The notes under the pieces were generated by a model. It was not told where the DNA came from. It made no database searches and saw only the letters and a program-made list of their open reading frames with translations. From an uncultured Lachnospiraceae bacterium (lineage in GTDB: Bacteria > Bacillota > Clostridia > Lachnospirales > Lachnospiraceae), in NCBI GenBank assembly GCA_910585905.1, contig CAJUID010000038.1, forward strand, positions 1 to 29,343: a DNA stretch of 29,343 nucleotides, read 5' to 3'. Position numbers and translations under genes: made by a program. Of this stretch, positions 7,818 through 15,320 are shown piece after piece. The first letter of the stretch is position 1, and the number at the start of each line of letters is the position of its first letter.

Positions 7818-8588
7818 TTACCCGTTCTTTTTGTCTTCGTATATTTTTTGATATATTTCATCTATCTTTGCTTCATCTAACGTTGTATCCAGAAAGAATT
7901 CTACCGCGTAGAGTGCCTGTGCAACGAGCATCTCCAGCCCATTCACACCAGTCATGCCAAGTTCCTTTGCCTGTGCAACCAGCTTTGTTTCTAGCGGATT
8001 GTATATGACATCAGCAACTGCCTGGCATTTTGGAAATTTTGTCAAGTCTATAGGGCTTGCATCACATTTTGGGAACATTCCGACAGGGCTTGTGTTTGCA
8101 ATAAATTCTGCGTCGGTATGTTTTTTGAAACATTCCTCATAGGTAATTGCAGCAGCAGTTTTTATAATATCTACGATAATAATTTCTTTTGCGCCAAGTT
8201 TTTTAAGTACGGCAACCACTGCCTTAGAAGCGCCGCCGTCCCCAAGCACAACGCATTTTTTTCCCTCAATCGAAATATTGTGTTTCTTTAGCATATAAAG
8301 AAATCCAGAAAAATCAGTATTGTGGCCGCATAATCTGCCGTTTTTATTTACAATCGTATTGACTGCACCGATTGCCCCGGCATTCTCATCTATTTCATCT
8401 AGATAAGGAATGACTTCCTGTTTATATGGGATCGTTACATTAATCGCTTTAAATTCATGCTTTTCCATAAAAAGCTTAAATTCCTCTTTTGTAAGAGGGC
8501 ATAAATCATAGGTGTAATCTGCTAACATTTCGTGAATGTCTTTTGAGTAGCTGTGTCCTAATTTTTCTCCAATTAAACCGTAGTCCAT
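7818..8588 (-). CDS. aroE: Shikimate dehydrogenase
   Basis: The 256-residue enzyme reduces 3-dehydroshikimate to shikimate. The N-terminus LIGEKLGHSYSKDIHE binds shikimate; VTIPYKQEV holds the catalytic Lys and GHNTDFSGF the catalytic Asp. The nucleotide loop reads VLGDGGASKAV. The start at MDYGLIG is chosen because GGAG lies 6 nt upstream; the frame is open about 190 nt further but that part has no family similarity. The strand after the loop ends IIIVDIIKT, instead of the NRT-type NADP motif seen in typical AroE, so NAD use is possible. It is a monocistronic gene facing the kinase. Confidence 0.92.
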   Translation of the reverse strand: MDYGLIGEKLGHSYSKDIHEMLADYTYDLCPLTKEEFKLFMEKHEFKAINVTIPYKQEVIPYLDEIDENAGAIGAVNTIVNKNGRLCGHNTDFSGFLYMLKKHNISIEGKKCVVLGDGGASKAVVAVLKKLGAKEIIIVDIIKTAAAITYEECFKKHTDAEFIANTSPVGMFPKCDASPIDLTKFPKCQAVADVIYNPLETKLVAQAKELGMTGVNGLEMLVAQALYAVEFFLDTTLDEAKIDEIYQKIYEDKKNG

Positions 8589-8916
8589 AGTAATCTCCAT
8601 TTCTATATTTTTTGTTACTGTGAATAGTACAATTTTTCCTGCGCTAAGGCAAAACACCAGACGCAAACTTATTCTCGCGTAAGCAACGAGCCAAACGCAA
8701 TGTTTGCAAGGAACTGGAAGTTCCTTTGCACTTGGCGACTGCGCGCCTAATCCTTTGTTACGTTTCCTATCATAACGCATTTGTGGGTTTTAGGCAAATA
8801 TAAAATTTGCAGTTATATTTTGCCTGTCCCATCATATATATGGAGTAAGAACTGTAACGAAATAGACAAGCAAGGGGCGGGGTATTTGGCTTACAGTTTT
8901 TGAAGGAGGTGGGATA
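8589..8916. other. Gap between divergent aroE and spoIIIAA
   Basis: This 328-bp region contains the start side of aroE, a dispersed stem-loop repeat (8676-8746, listed separately) and, near 8877-8890, the string CGGGGTATTTGGC that resembles one end of the inverted-repeat elements at 17.1 kb. A CATATAT string at 8834-8840 could be part of a sigma-E -35, but no matching -10 was convincing. No coding sequence was found. Confidence 0.5.
8676..8746. repeat. Dispersed stem-loop repeat, copy 1
   Basis: This copy contains AAGCAACGAGCCAA (8681-8694) and TTGGCGACTG (8732-8741), with CGCG arms outside (8676-8679; 8742-8745). The tip is a different hairpin from the other copies: GCAAGGAAC (8706-8714) pairs with GTTCCTTTGC (8720-8729). 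Conserved base plus divergent but paired tip suggests selection on structure. Confidence 0.65.
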
Positions 8917-9912
8917 GTGGACAAGATGGGCAGCAGAAAAGAGGAGGTAATCCATATTCTTGCAGTGGGGCTTCGGAAGTTATTGGATTTTGGCAGCATG
9001 GATTTTTCAAAGCTCCAGGAGATCAGGCTGCGTGTTGGCGCACCCTTTTTGATTGTATATGACGGAAAGGAACATTTTCTGGACAGAGCTGGAAGGTTTA
9101 CCAAGGAGGTGGACAGGGCTTATACAGTAAATCAGAGGGAAATCAGGGAGACGCTTGAGCATATCAGCAATTATTCTATGTACGCATTTGAGGAGGAACT
9201 GAGGCAGGGATACATTACCGTACAAGGGGGACACCGTGTCGGGGTGGCCGGAAAAATGATCTGGGAGAGGCAGGGGGCAAAAAGTATGAAACATATTTCT
9301 TTTTTGAATATCCGGTTGGCGCATGAAGTGGCCGGATGTGCAGATGTCATTCTTCCTTATCTGATACGGGAACAAGGGATATTTCATACTCTGCTAATCT
9401 CTCCGCCGCGCTGTGGAAAAACTACAATGCTCCGTGATTTAATCCGGCAATTGTCAGATGGGGATGGCAGCAGGGATGGCATGACAGTTGGTGTGGTGGA
9501 TGAACGCTCTGAGCTGGGTGCCTGCTATCTTGGGATTCCCCAGAACCAGGTAGGATGCCGGACAGACATTTTGGATGGATGCCCGAAAGTGGAGGGGATG
9601 ATGATGCTAGTGCGTTCTATGGCGCCAAAGATTATTGCGGTAGATGAGATTGGTTCTAGGGAAGATGTGGAAGCGATGGAATATGTGATGAATTGTGGAA
9701 TTTTTCTGTTAGCGACAGCACATGGGAATTCAATAGATGATATTAAGAATAAGCCTGTGCTTGGCAGGTTGGTGAGGGAAAAGGTTTTTGGGCGGTATGT
9801 TCTTTTGCAGCCAGGAAAGATTGGGAAGATTCAGGCAATCTTTGACGAGAGAGGCAGTGTTCTTTTTTCTGGGGGACAGCAGCAAGGGCTGTCAGGGAGA
9901 TACGCATGTTGA
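8917..9912 (+). CDS. spoIIIAA: Stage III sporulation ATPase SpoIIIAA
   Basis: The 331-residue AAA/type-IV-pilus-like ATPase is thought to energise the SpoIIIA channel on the mother-cell side of the engulfed forespore. It has Walker A PPRCGKTT (163-170), Walker B IIAVDE (239-244) and the family's GGHRVGVAG segment. The start is GTG at 8917, fixed by AAGGAGG at 8903-8909. It is the first gene of the eight-gene spoIIIA operon and overlaps spoIIIAB by 7 nt. Expression by sigma-E is expected from the family. Confidence 0.95.
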   Translation: MDKMGSRKEEVIHILAVGLRKLLDFGSMDFSKLQEIRLRVGAPFLIVYDGKEHFLDRAGRFTKEVDRAYTVNQREIRETLEHISNYSMYAFEEELRQGYITVQGGHRVGVAGKMIWERQGAKSMKHISFLNIRLAHEVAGCADVILPYLIREQGIFHTLLISPPRCGKTTMLRDLIRQLSDGDGSRDGMTVGVVDERSELGACYLGIPQNQVGCRTDILDGCPKVEGMMMLVRSMAPKIIAVDEIGSREDVEAMEYVMNCGIFLLATAHGNSIDDIKNKPVLGRLVREKVFGRYVLLQPGKIGKIQAIFDERGSVLFSGGQQQGLSGRYAC

Positions 9913-10421
9913 AGGCGGCAGGCGTGGTGCTGGTATTGCTTGGGTGCAGTGGGATGGGATGGTATGCTGTATCAAAACATTCCGCAAGGATTAGGATGTT
10001 AGCAGAGTTAGAGCAGGCGCTGCAGTATTTATATGGTGAGATTGAATATTCAGGATGCGATATGATTGAGTTGCTTGACAAGCTGGCACTGCGCCAGGGG
10101 TATTTTGAGGGGCTTTGGGAAAATATGGGTGACTGCCTTAGGAGTTATGATGGAAGGGGATTTGCTTATCACTGGACAAGGGAAATACATAATGTGGAGA
10201 CGATCGGATGCCTAAAACAGACGGATTTAGATTTGTTATGTTCGGTCGGTGAGAATCTTGGAAATATGGACAGGCAGACGCAGTTGCGGACTTTGGAGAT
10301 TTTTCAGGCGCGCCTGCGGGAGATTCTTGTTCAGGCACGGCGGGAATTTGGGGAAAAAGCAAAGGTAAGCAGTATTGTATGGATTACGGCAGGGCTTTTT
10401 CTGACTTTGGTATTGATATGA
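9906..10421 (+). CDS. spoIIIAB: Stage III sporulation protein SpoIIIAB
   Basis: The 171-residue SpoIIIAB resembles type II secretion GspF-type proteins in helical fold. It has an N-terminal membrane helix (about 3-21), a long soluble helical middle and a C-terminal hydrophobic segment (about 157-171). Identification rests on size, topology and position; the ELEQALQYLYGEIEYS segment is typical. It starts inside the last codons of spoIIIAA, so translation is probably coupled. Confidence 0.92.
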   Translation: MLKAAGVVLVLLGCSGMGWYAVSKHSARIRMLAELEQALQYLYGEIEYSGCDMIELLDKLALRQGYFEGLWENMGDCLRSYDGRGFAYHWTREIHNVETIGCLKQTDLDLLCSVGENLGNMDRQTQLRTLEIFQARLREILVQARREFGEKAKVSSIVWITAGLFLTLVLI

Positions 10422-10441
10422 TAGGAAAGGCGACATGAGAT

Positions 10442-10636
10442 ATGACGATAAAATTAATATTTCGGATAGCAGCAGTTGGAATCCTGGTGTCCGTGTTGGG
10501 ACAGGTGCTAAAGCATTCCGGGAGGGACGAGCAGGCATTTTTAGTAAGCCTTGCGGGACTAATTCTGGTGCTTTTGTGGGTGATTCCATATATCGCGGAA
10601 CTGTTTGAGACAATACAGACGCTATTTGCTCTTTAG
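10442..10636 (+). CDS. spoIIIAC: Stage III sporulation protein SpoIIIAC
   Basis: A 64-residue membrane protein with two hydrophobic helices (about 5-23 and 33-52) flanking a short KHSGRDEQA loop, the hallmark of SpoIIIAC. It is one of the small integral components of the SpoIIIA complex. Size and position between AB and AD are canonical. An AGGAAAG site lies upstream of the ATG. Confidence 0.93.
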   Translation: MTIKLIFRIAAVGILVSVLGQVLKHSGRDEQAFLVSLAGLILVLLWVIPYIAELFETIQTLFAL

Positions 10637-10716
10637 TGGGTTGCAAGAGCGGGGGTAGAAAGAGTGCCTGGTTTGTGTGATGTAGCCCTTTGGACAGGCA
10701 GGAATGGGGGATATGG

Positions 10717-11091
10717 ATGTTAAAGGTTGCAATTATCGGGGTGATGGCGGTCTTTCTGGCGATTCCGCTGCAAAAAGAAAAGGCAGAGTTTGGGATGCTC
10801 GCTATTATGGCGGCCTGCCTCCTTTTGCTCTCTCTCTCACTTGGTAAAATACAGGAAATAATTGATGTGATCCGCCAGGTTGAGGAGTATCTTGGGAATG
10901 GTTCTATGTATGTTGGGATTTTGCTAAAAATTGTGGGCATAACCTATGTGGCGGAATTTGGGGCAAACTTGTGCCATGATGCGGGATACGGCGCAGTGGC
11001 AAACCAGATAGAGTTTTATGGAAAATTGATGATATTGGTTGTCAGCATTCCTATATTAATGACATTGATAGAGACAATAGGTAATCTGTAA
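10717..11091 (+). CDS. spoIIIAD: Stage III sporulation protein SpoIIIAD
   Basis: The 124-residue membrane protein has four or so hydrophobic helices, the QKEKAEFG loop and the ILKIVGITYVAEFGANLCHDAG segment region that defines the family. The start at 10717 (MLKVAII) follows GGGGG with a 6-nt gap and matches the homologous N-terminus. An in-frame TTG at 10690 would add nine residues without support. An 80-bp gap separates it from spoIIIAC. Confidence 0.92.
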   Translation: MLKVAIIGVMAVFLAIPLQKEKAEFGMLAIMAACLLLLSLSLGKIQEIIDVIRQVEEYLGNGSMYVGILLKIVGITYVAEFGANLCHDAGYGAVANQIEFYGKLMILVVSIPILMTLIETIGNL

Positions 11092-11106
11092 AGAAAGGGG
11101 TGCGGA

Positions 11107-12165
11107 ATGGAAGAGGCGGACAGAGTCTGGGATGAGATTTCGAGTGTGGATATTCAGCAGATGATGGATCAGATGCTGGGGGATCAGACATTTTCTTTTT
11201 CGGAATATGTGACAAGCTTGATGCATGGACAACTCCCGGTTTCGGTGGAATCGATTTTTCGGACGATTGTTGATGGGCTGGCGGCAAATCTGGCCCAGGA
11301 AAAGAAAATGTATGTATATTTGGTTTTGATAGCTGTGATTGGAGCAATGCTTAGCAATTTTACAAGCCTGCTCCAGGGAAAACAGGTGGCAGAGACAGCA
11401 TTTTATGCTGTGTATATGTTGTTTTTTTCTTTGCTCCTGACATCATTTATCCAGATTGCAGGGATTGCAGGGGATACATTGACACAGCTTCTGGATTTTA
11501 TGAAGGTTCTGTCTCCATCCTACTTTATGACAATGGCATTTTCACAAGGGGCGCTTAGTTCTGGGGTGTATTATCAGTTTACGTTAATTATGATAACGTT
11601 GGTTGATTTTGTGCTAGTCAAATTTGCCCTTCCTGCAATCCACATTTATTTTCTGCTGCGGATTGCTAACCAGCTTTCTAAACAGGATATGTTTACGAAG
11701 ATGTCAGAACTGATCCATGATGTAGTGAAATTTGTTATGAAGACAATGTTTGGGATTATGATGGGGCTTAATGTGATCCAGGGATTGGTGGTGCCGATTA
11801 CTTCCCAGTTGGAGTCGTCTGCTATTATAAAGCTTTCAGGTGCTATACCAGGCGTGGGGAGCACGATCAGCAGTGTGACCAGTACAATTCTGCTGGCTGG
11901 AAATCTTGTGAAAAATTCTGTAGGGGCAGTGGGGATTATTGCGGTACTTTTCTATTGTGGAATACCGCTCCTTAGGCTGGTGGTAAATCGGTTCGGCTTT
12001 CAGTTTATTGGTGCTTTGATTCAGCCAGTTTCGGATAGCAGGATTACAGCCTGTATTGCTGCAGTTGTAGAATCTATGAAATTATTGACCTATGCTGTTT
12101 TTGTTGGCTGTATGATGTTTGTGGTTTCTATTGCATTGATAAGTGCGATGACATTTGTAAGGTAA
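11107..12165 (+). CDS. spoIIIAE: Stage III sporulation protein SpoIIIAE, no visible signal peptide
   Basis: SpoIIIAE is the large multi-spanning component of the SpoIIIA channel. The 352-residue protein has about seven or eight membrane segments from residue 67 onward and family segments such as PGVGSTISSVTSTILLAGNLVKNS. Typical homologues are near 400 residues with an N-terminal signal peptide; this one begins MEEADRVWDEI, and the stop of spoIIIAD is in the same frame 15 nt upstream, so no extension is possible. AAAGGGG precedes the ATG. Membrane insertion may rely on the first internal helix. Confidence 0.92.
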   Translation: MEEADRVWDEISSVDIQQMMDQMLGDQTFSFSEYVTSLMHGQLPVSVESIFRTIVDGLAANLAQEKKMYVYLVLIAVIGAMLSNFTSLLQGKQVAETAFYAVYMLFFSLLLTSFIQIAGIAGDTLTQLLDFMKVLSPSYFMTMAFSQGALSSGVYYQFTLIMITLVDFVLVKFALPAIHIYFLLRIANQLSKQDMFTKMSELIHDVVKFVMKTMFGIMMGLNVIQGLVVPITSQLESSAIIKLSGAIPGVGSTISSVTSTILLAGNLVKNSVGAVGIIAVLFYCGIPLLRLVVNRFGFQFIGALIQPVSDSRITACIAAVVESMKLLTYAVFVGCMMFVVSIALISAMTFVR

Positions 12166-12298
12166 AGATTTGTAGTAAGTCCAGCTGAGTGTTTTCTATA
12201 AATAGTGCTAAGGCTGTTTTTAGAGGAATGTCTAACAATGTTTTTTAGATAGTATTTCATAATCTACTTATCAATAGGGCAGATGGGGTGGAGGGATA

Positions 12299-12883
12299 AT
12301 GAAACAATTAGTTCAAAATATTCTGGTATATGTAGTAATCGTCACGGTGCTTCGAGGGCTGATTTCAAATCCAAAGTATAGCCAATATTTCCAATTTTTT
12401 AGTGGAGTGATTATGATTCTTTTGATGATGTCTCCTATTTTGACGGTTTTTCAGTATGAAAATGAGTGGTATAGCATTTTGGAAGAGAAGGTGCTTAAGA
12501 TGGATTTGGATCATATTAAAGAAGAGATGAATATAGCAGATGGCAGGTTTGAGGAAATGGTAAGGGAGGAGTACAAGGAGACGGTAAAAAAACAGGTGAT
12601 GATGATGGCAGAGGAAAATGGGCTGAATGCGGAAGAAGTTCTTGTGGATATTAAGCAGGGGGATGAGGAATGGCAGATTCAGGAAATATCGGTTAAGTCA
12701 GGAACAATTCTGGGAGATCAAAAAGAACAAGAAAAACTTTCTGTGGAGGCAGTTCAGATTGAGGGAGAAAAGCAAAAAAATATTAATTATCCTAAAGAGG
12801 ATTATAAATATTCAAAGAGATTAAAAAAGCAGATATGCAATTATTTTGCGATAGGGGAGGATAAGGTGCATATATGGGAATGA
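12299..12883 (+). CDS. spoIIIAF: Stage III sporulation protein SpoIIIAF
   Basis: The 194-residue protein has two N-terminal membrane helices (about 8-25 and 33-51) followed by a soluble domain of the ring-building type, facing the space between the two forespore membranes. Pattern and place match SpoIIIAF. GGTGGAGGGA sets the ATG. A 133-bp gap precedes it; Bacillus subtilis has an internal promoter in this part of the operon, but no clear sigma-E motif could be fixed here. It overlaps spoIIIAG by 10 nt. Confidence 0.92.
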   Translation: MKQLVQNILVYVVIVTVLRGLISNPKYSQYFQFFSGVIMILLMMSPILTVFQYENEWYSILEEKVLKMDLDHIKEEMNIADGRFEEMVREEYKETVKKQVMMMAEENGLNAEEVLVDIKQGDEEWQIQEISVKSGTILGDQKEQEKLSVEAVQIEGEKQKNINYPKEDYKYSKRLKKQICNYFAIGEDKVHIWE

Positions 12884-13455
12884 TGGAAAATATAAGGGAA
12901 CTGATTCAAAAAATTGGTTTTTTTAGGCTGATGCTTGTTGTGCTGGCAGGGGTGCTTTTGTTGGTTCTGTCACTGCCATCCGGCGGCGACTCCCAGACAG
13001 AAGACCGCGTGGAAGAGTCGGAGGCGCTCCGTGAAGGCGACGCGCTTTTTCTGGCAATGGAACAGTATGCCGGAAGGTTGGAGAAAGAAACGGCAGAGAT
13101 TTTATCAAAAGTAGAAGGACTTGGGGAAGTCGAAGTTATGCTGACACTGGCATCTTCTGAGGAAAAAGTGACACTGCAGGATGACAGTATCACAGAAGAT
13201 GATTCGCTGCAGGAGGATACTGTCGGGGGCAGCAAAAAAGATTCAAGTTATCAGTCAAAAGGAGAGAGTGTTCTTGTTAAAAAAGATGGGGAGGAGAGTC
13301 CCTATGTGGTACAAATTCATTCTCCTGCTATAGAGGGGGTGATCGTGGTGGCACAGGGGGCTGGTTCTGGCAAGAAAGAAAAGGAAATTATTGAGGCGAT
13401 TCAGGCATTATTTCCGATAGAGCCTCATAAAATTAAAGTAATGAAAATGGAATAA
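12874..13455 (+). CDS. spoIIIAG: Stage III sporulation protein SpoIIIAG
   Basis: SpoIIIAG forms the large ring of the feeding-tube channel. The 193-residue product has one membrane helix (about 17-34). A ring-building fold follows, split by an acidic linker rich in Ser/Asp/Glu (about residues 100-128, the beta-insertion region), and it ends in the typical EAIQALFPIEPHKIKV. The start overlaps spoIIIAF by 10 nt. Confidence 0.93.
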   Translation: MGMMENIRELIQKIGFFRLMLVVLAGVLLLVLSLPSGGDSQTEDRVEESEALREGDALFLAMEQYAGRLEKETAEILSKVEGLGEVEVMLTLASSEEKVTLQDDSITEDDSLQEDTVGGSKKDSSYQSKGESVLVKKDGEESPYVVQIHSPAIEGVIVVAQGAGSGKKEKEIIEAIQALFPIEPHKIKVMKME

Positions 13456-13493
13456 GTCTGTTGGGCGAAAAGCAACAGAGATTGGAGGGCTAG

Positions 13494-14213
13494 GTGAAGA
13501 AAATAGTAGGAAAGAACCAGATTATTGTTACAGCACTGGCAATTATGATTGTGGTGGCAGGGTATTTAAATTTTACCGGACAGGAGATTAGCACAAGTGG
13601 TCTGGTATCATCTCAAAATAAAGAACAGGCTGCAACGAAGGATGCAAAACAGAAGGATGCATCGAAAAAGTCTGAGGAAAAGAAAGATTCTGTTGAGACA
13701 TCCGCAGACAACAAGGACGAGAAGGAAACAAAGACAGACCTCTCAGCAGAAGATGAGGGAAAAGATGAGTATAAGGTGAATGACAATGGAGAGGTTGTTG
13801 CGTCGGAGGAAAGCCCTGGAGAGGCTGTTATGGTTTCTAATAGCTTAAGCAGTGATTATTTTTCGTCTGCAAAGTTATCAAGGGAGCAGAGCCGTGCAAA
13901 AAATAAAGAAACATTGATGGAGATTATCAATAACAAATCTCTGGCATCTTCTGATAAAAAGGCAGCAGTAAAGGAAGTAGCACAGCTAACGGAGGCTGCG
14001 GAACTTGAAAATGCTGCGGAACTGATGCTTGAAGCAAAAGGTTTTTCGGAAGCTGTAGTCAGCATTAGCCAGGGAAATGTGGATGTTGTTGTAAATGCCG
14101 AGGAACTTTCCAGCCAGCAGATTGCGCAGATTGAAGACATAGTGAAAAGAAAAACAGGAATTGCGGCGCAGAACATAGTAATTACACCAGTCAAAGTAGA
14201 AGATAAGCAGTAA
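13494..14213 (+). CDS. spoIIIAH: Stage III sporulation protein SpoIIIAH
   Basis: SpoIIIAH pairs across the septum with forespore SpoIIQ to form the channel. The 239-residue protein has an N-terminal membrane helix (about 7-25) and a long Lys/Glu/Asp-rich spacer (about 38-95). A C-terminal ring-building/YscJ-like domain follows with KGFSEAVVSISQGNVDVVV. The start is GTG at 13494 after GGAGGG. It is the last spoIIIA gene. SpoIIQ is not encoded nearby. Confidence 0.93.
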   Translation: MKKIVGKNQIIVTALAIMIVVAGYLNFTGQEISTSGLVSSQNKEQAATKDAKQKDASKKSEEKKDSVETSADNKDEKETKTDLSAEDEGKDEYKVNDNGEVVASEESPGEAVMVSNSLSSDYFSSAKLSREQSRAKNKETLMEIINNKSLASSDKKAAVKEVAQLTEAAELENAAELMLEAKGFSEAVVSISQGNVDVVVNAEELSSQQIAQIEDIVKRKTGIAAQNIVITPVKVEDKQ

Positions 14214-14222
14214 GGCTGTGTG

Positions 14223-14260
14223 GTTGCCAACAAAAAGAGAATATAGACTTTTTTAGCAAC
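14223..14260. repeat. Hairpin after spoIIIAH resembling the 4.5-kb repeat
   Basis: GTTGC/GCAAC (14223-14227; 14256-14260) and AAAAAG/CTTTTTT (14232-14237; 14248-14254) form a nested hairpin. The order CCAACAAAAA - stem - CTTTTTT - GC is shared with the first hairpin of the repeat units near 4550 and 4660, so this may be a degenerate third copy, acting as a terminator for spoIIIA. Confidence 0.45.
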
Positions 14261-14377
14261 TCATGGAAGAAAAAACGAAAGCCCGCAAAAAGCGGCAATG
14301 AGGGAAATGGTGCGTAGTTGTCTCAAAGAGAATGGCATCAGCATTAAAAACGGAATCATTTATGCATAGGTGATATG

Positions 14378-14410
14378 GCGACAGGGAATAAAAGCTCTGT
14401 CGCTTTTTTT
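14378..14410 (+). terminator. Strong intrinsic terminator
   Basis: GCGACAG (14378-14384) pairs with CTGTCGC (14397-14403), directly followed by seven T. It lies 165 bp after spoIIIAH. It probably ends the sporulation transcript or a short lost gene just before it (in-frame remnant MREMVRSCLKENGISIKNG from 14298, stop at 14369). Confidence 0.85.
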
Positions 14411-14550
14411 CGGGGTGTTGTGCTTTAATGATATAAAACTTGTTGATATGAGAGATATTTTCTTATTGCAAGCTATATAAATGCTAAAATATATAAATAT
14501 TGAAAAAACAAATATACTAAAATTTTTATAATATTGTTCAGTGTAATGCG

Positions 14551-14567
14551 CTTGAACGATGTTCAAG
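14551..14567. promoter_or_regulatory. Palindromic operator of the decayed TetR gene
   Basis: CTTGAAC-GAT-GTTCAAG is a perfect 7-bp inverted repeat just before AAGGAGG (14565-14571) of the TetR remnant, where an autoregulatory TetR operator is expected. A further GTTCA half-site lies at 14536-14540. Binding is inferred from form and place only. Confidence 0.55.
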
Positions 14568-14577
14568 GAGGGTTTTC

Positions 14578-14803
14578 AAAAGCACCAATGTAAAAATCTT
14601 ATTATTGAAGTAACAACCGAATTGATTGAACAGCACAATGGCAATATTAAAGATATTACTGTCCGTATGATTGCGGCAAAAGCAGATGTTGGATTAGGTT
14701 CATAGACTAGCATTTTAAATATATGAAAATTGATAACGGAATGTGTGCAGCGTATTATTGGAAAAGTAGCCACAAAATTTTCAATTATGCATCTGTCTTG
14801 TTA
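14578..14803 (+). pseudogene. Decayed TetR/AcrR-family regulator (N-terminal part)
   Basis: Translations in shifting frames give a TetR N-terminus: KNLIIEVTTELIEQHNGN, then ITVRMIAAKADVGLG, then, after in-frame stops, LITECVQRIIGKVATKFS. The helix-turn-helix region is broken after GLG, where functional members continue into an INYHF-type helix. A one-base loss in the A-run near 14592 separates the start from the body, and the expected ATG after AAGGAGG has been lost. The C-terminal ligand domain is missing. The alignment is from memory of the family, but the two fragments are in the right order and spacing. Confidence 0.75.
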
Positions 14804-14818
14804 AGCACAAAGAATAAG

Positions 14819-14847
14819 TTGACAAGGTGGTCTACTTATGGTAGACT
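14819..14847 (+). promoter_or_regulatory. Promoter with BlaI-type operator
   Basis: TTGACA (14819-14824) and TAGACT (14842-14847) are 17 bp apart. GTCTAC-TTATG-GTAGAC (14830-14846), a perfect 6-bp dyad, fills the spacer and covers the -10. A second related block, GTGGTCGACTAC with AAGTA, follows at 14854-14870. BlaI/MecI repressors bind such TAC/GTA dyads over their own promoter, so this is a likely autoregulatory site. Confidence 0.7.
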
Positions 14848-14900
14848 TATTATGTGGTCGACTACAAGTAAACTGATGATTTATATAAAGAGGGGGAATT

Positions 14901-15308
14901 ATGGCAGAGTACAAATTAGGAGAAATTGAAATGAGGTTTGCAGATATCATCTGGGATCATGAGCCGATGCCTTCCGGGGAGCTGGTAAAACTATGCGCAC
15001 AGACATTAGACTGGAAGAAATCTACAACCTATACCATTCTGCGCAGAGTCTGTGAAAGGGGATTATTTCAAAACAAAGATGGAGTTGTCACGTCACTTGT
15101 ATCAAAAGAAGAATTTTTTGCCATGCAGAGCGAAAAATTTGTAGAAGATACTTTTTCTGGTTCTCTGCCTAAATTCTTAGCAGCATTTACCAGACGTAAA
15201 AAACTGTCTGAAAAGGAAATTGTGCAGTTACAGAGAATTATCGCAGAGAACCAGAAAAATAGCGCAGAAGGGTTAGTTGATAATGGAGAGGGAGACGTTG
15301 AGGGATAG
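14901..15308 (+). CDS. BlaI/MecI/CopY-family repressor
   Basis: The 135-residue protein has the Penicillinase_R winged helix: KLGEIEMRFADIIWDHEP at the start, then the recognition helix KKSTTYTILRRVCERG (about 39-54), and a C-terminal dimerisation region with a long helix. AGAGGGGG precedes the ATG. It sits 12 bp before a BlaR1-like M56 protease gene, the usual sensor that triggers its cleavage. The C-terminal Gly/Asp-rich tail is not conserved. No beta-lactamase gene is nearby, so the controlled genes are unknown. Confidence 0.9.
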   Translation: MAEYKLGEIEMRFADIIWDHEPMPSGELVKLCAQTLDWKKSTTYTILRRVCERGLFQNKDGVVTSLVSKEEFFAMQSEKFVEDTFSGSLPKFLAAFTRRKKLSEKEIVQLQRIIAENQKNSAEGLVDNGEGDVEG

Positions 15309-15320
15309 GAGGGATTTGTT

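Noticed and set aside
8589..8780. N-terminal extension of aroE
   Set aside because: It crosses the dispersed repeat and shows no AroE similarity; GGAG fixes the start at 8588.
8834..8870. Sigma-E promoter before spoIIIAA
   Set aside because: CATATAT could be a -35, but no sequence at the right distance matches the sigma-E -10 well enough to call.
12166..12298. Internal promoter before spoIIIAF
   Set aside because: Known in Bacillus and the gap is suitable, but no motif stood out.
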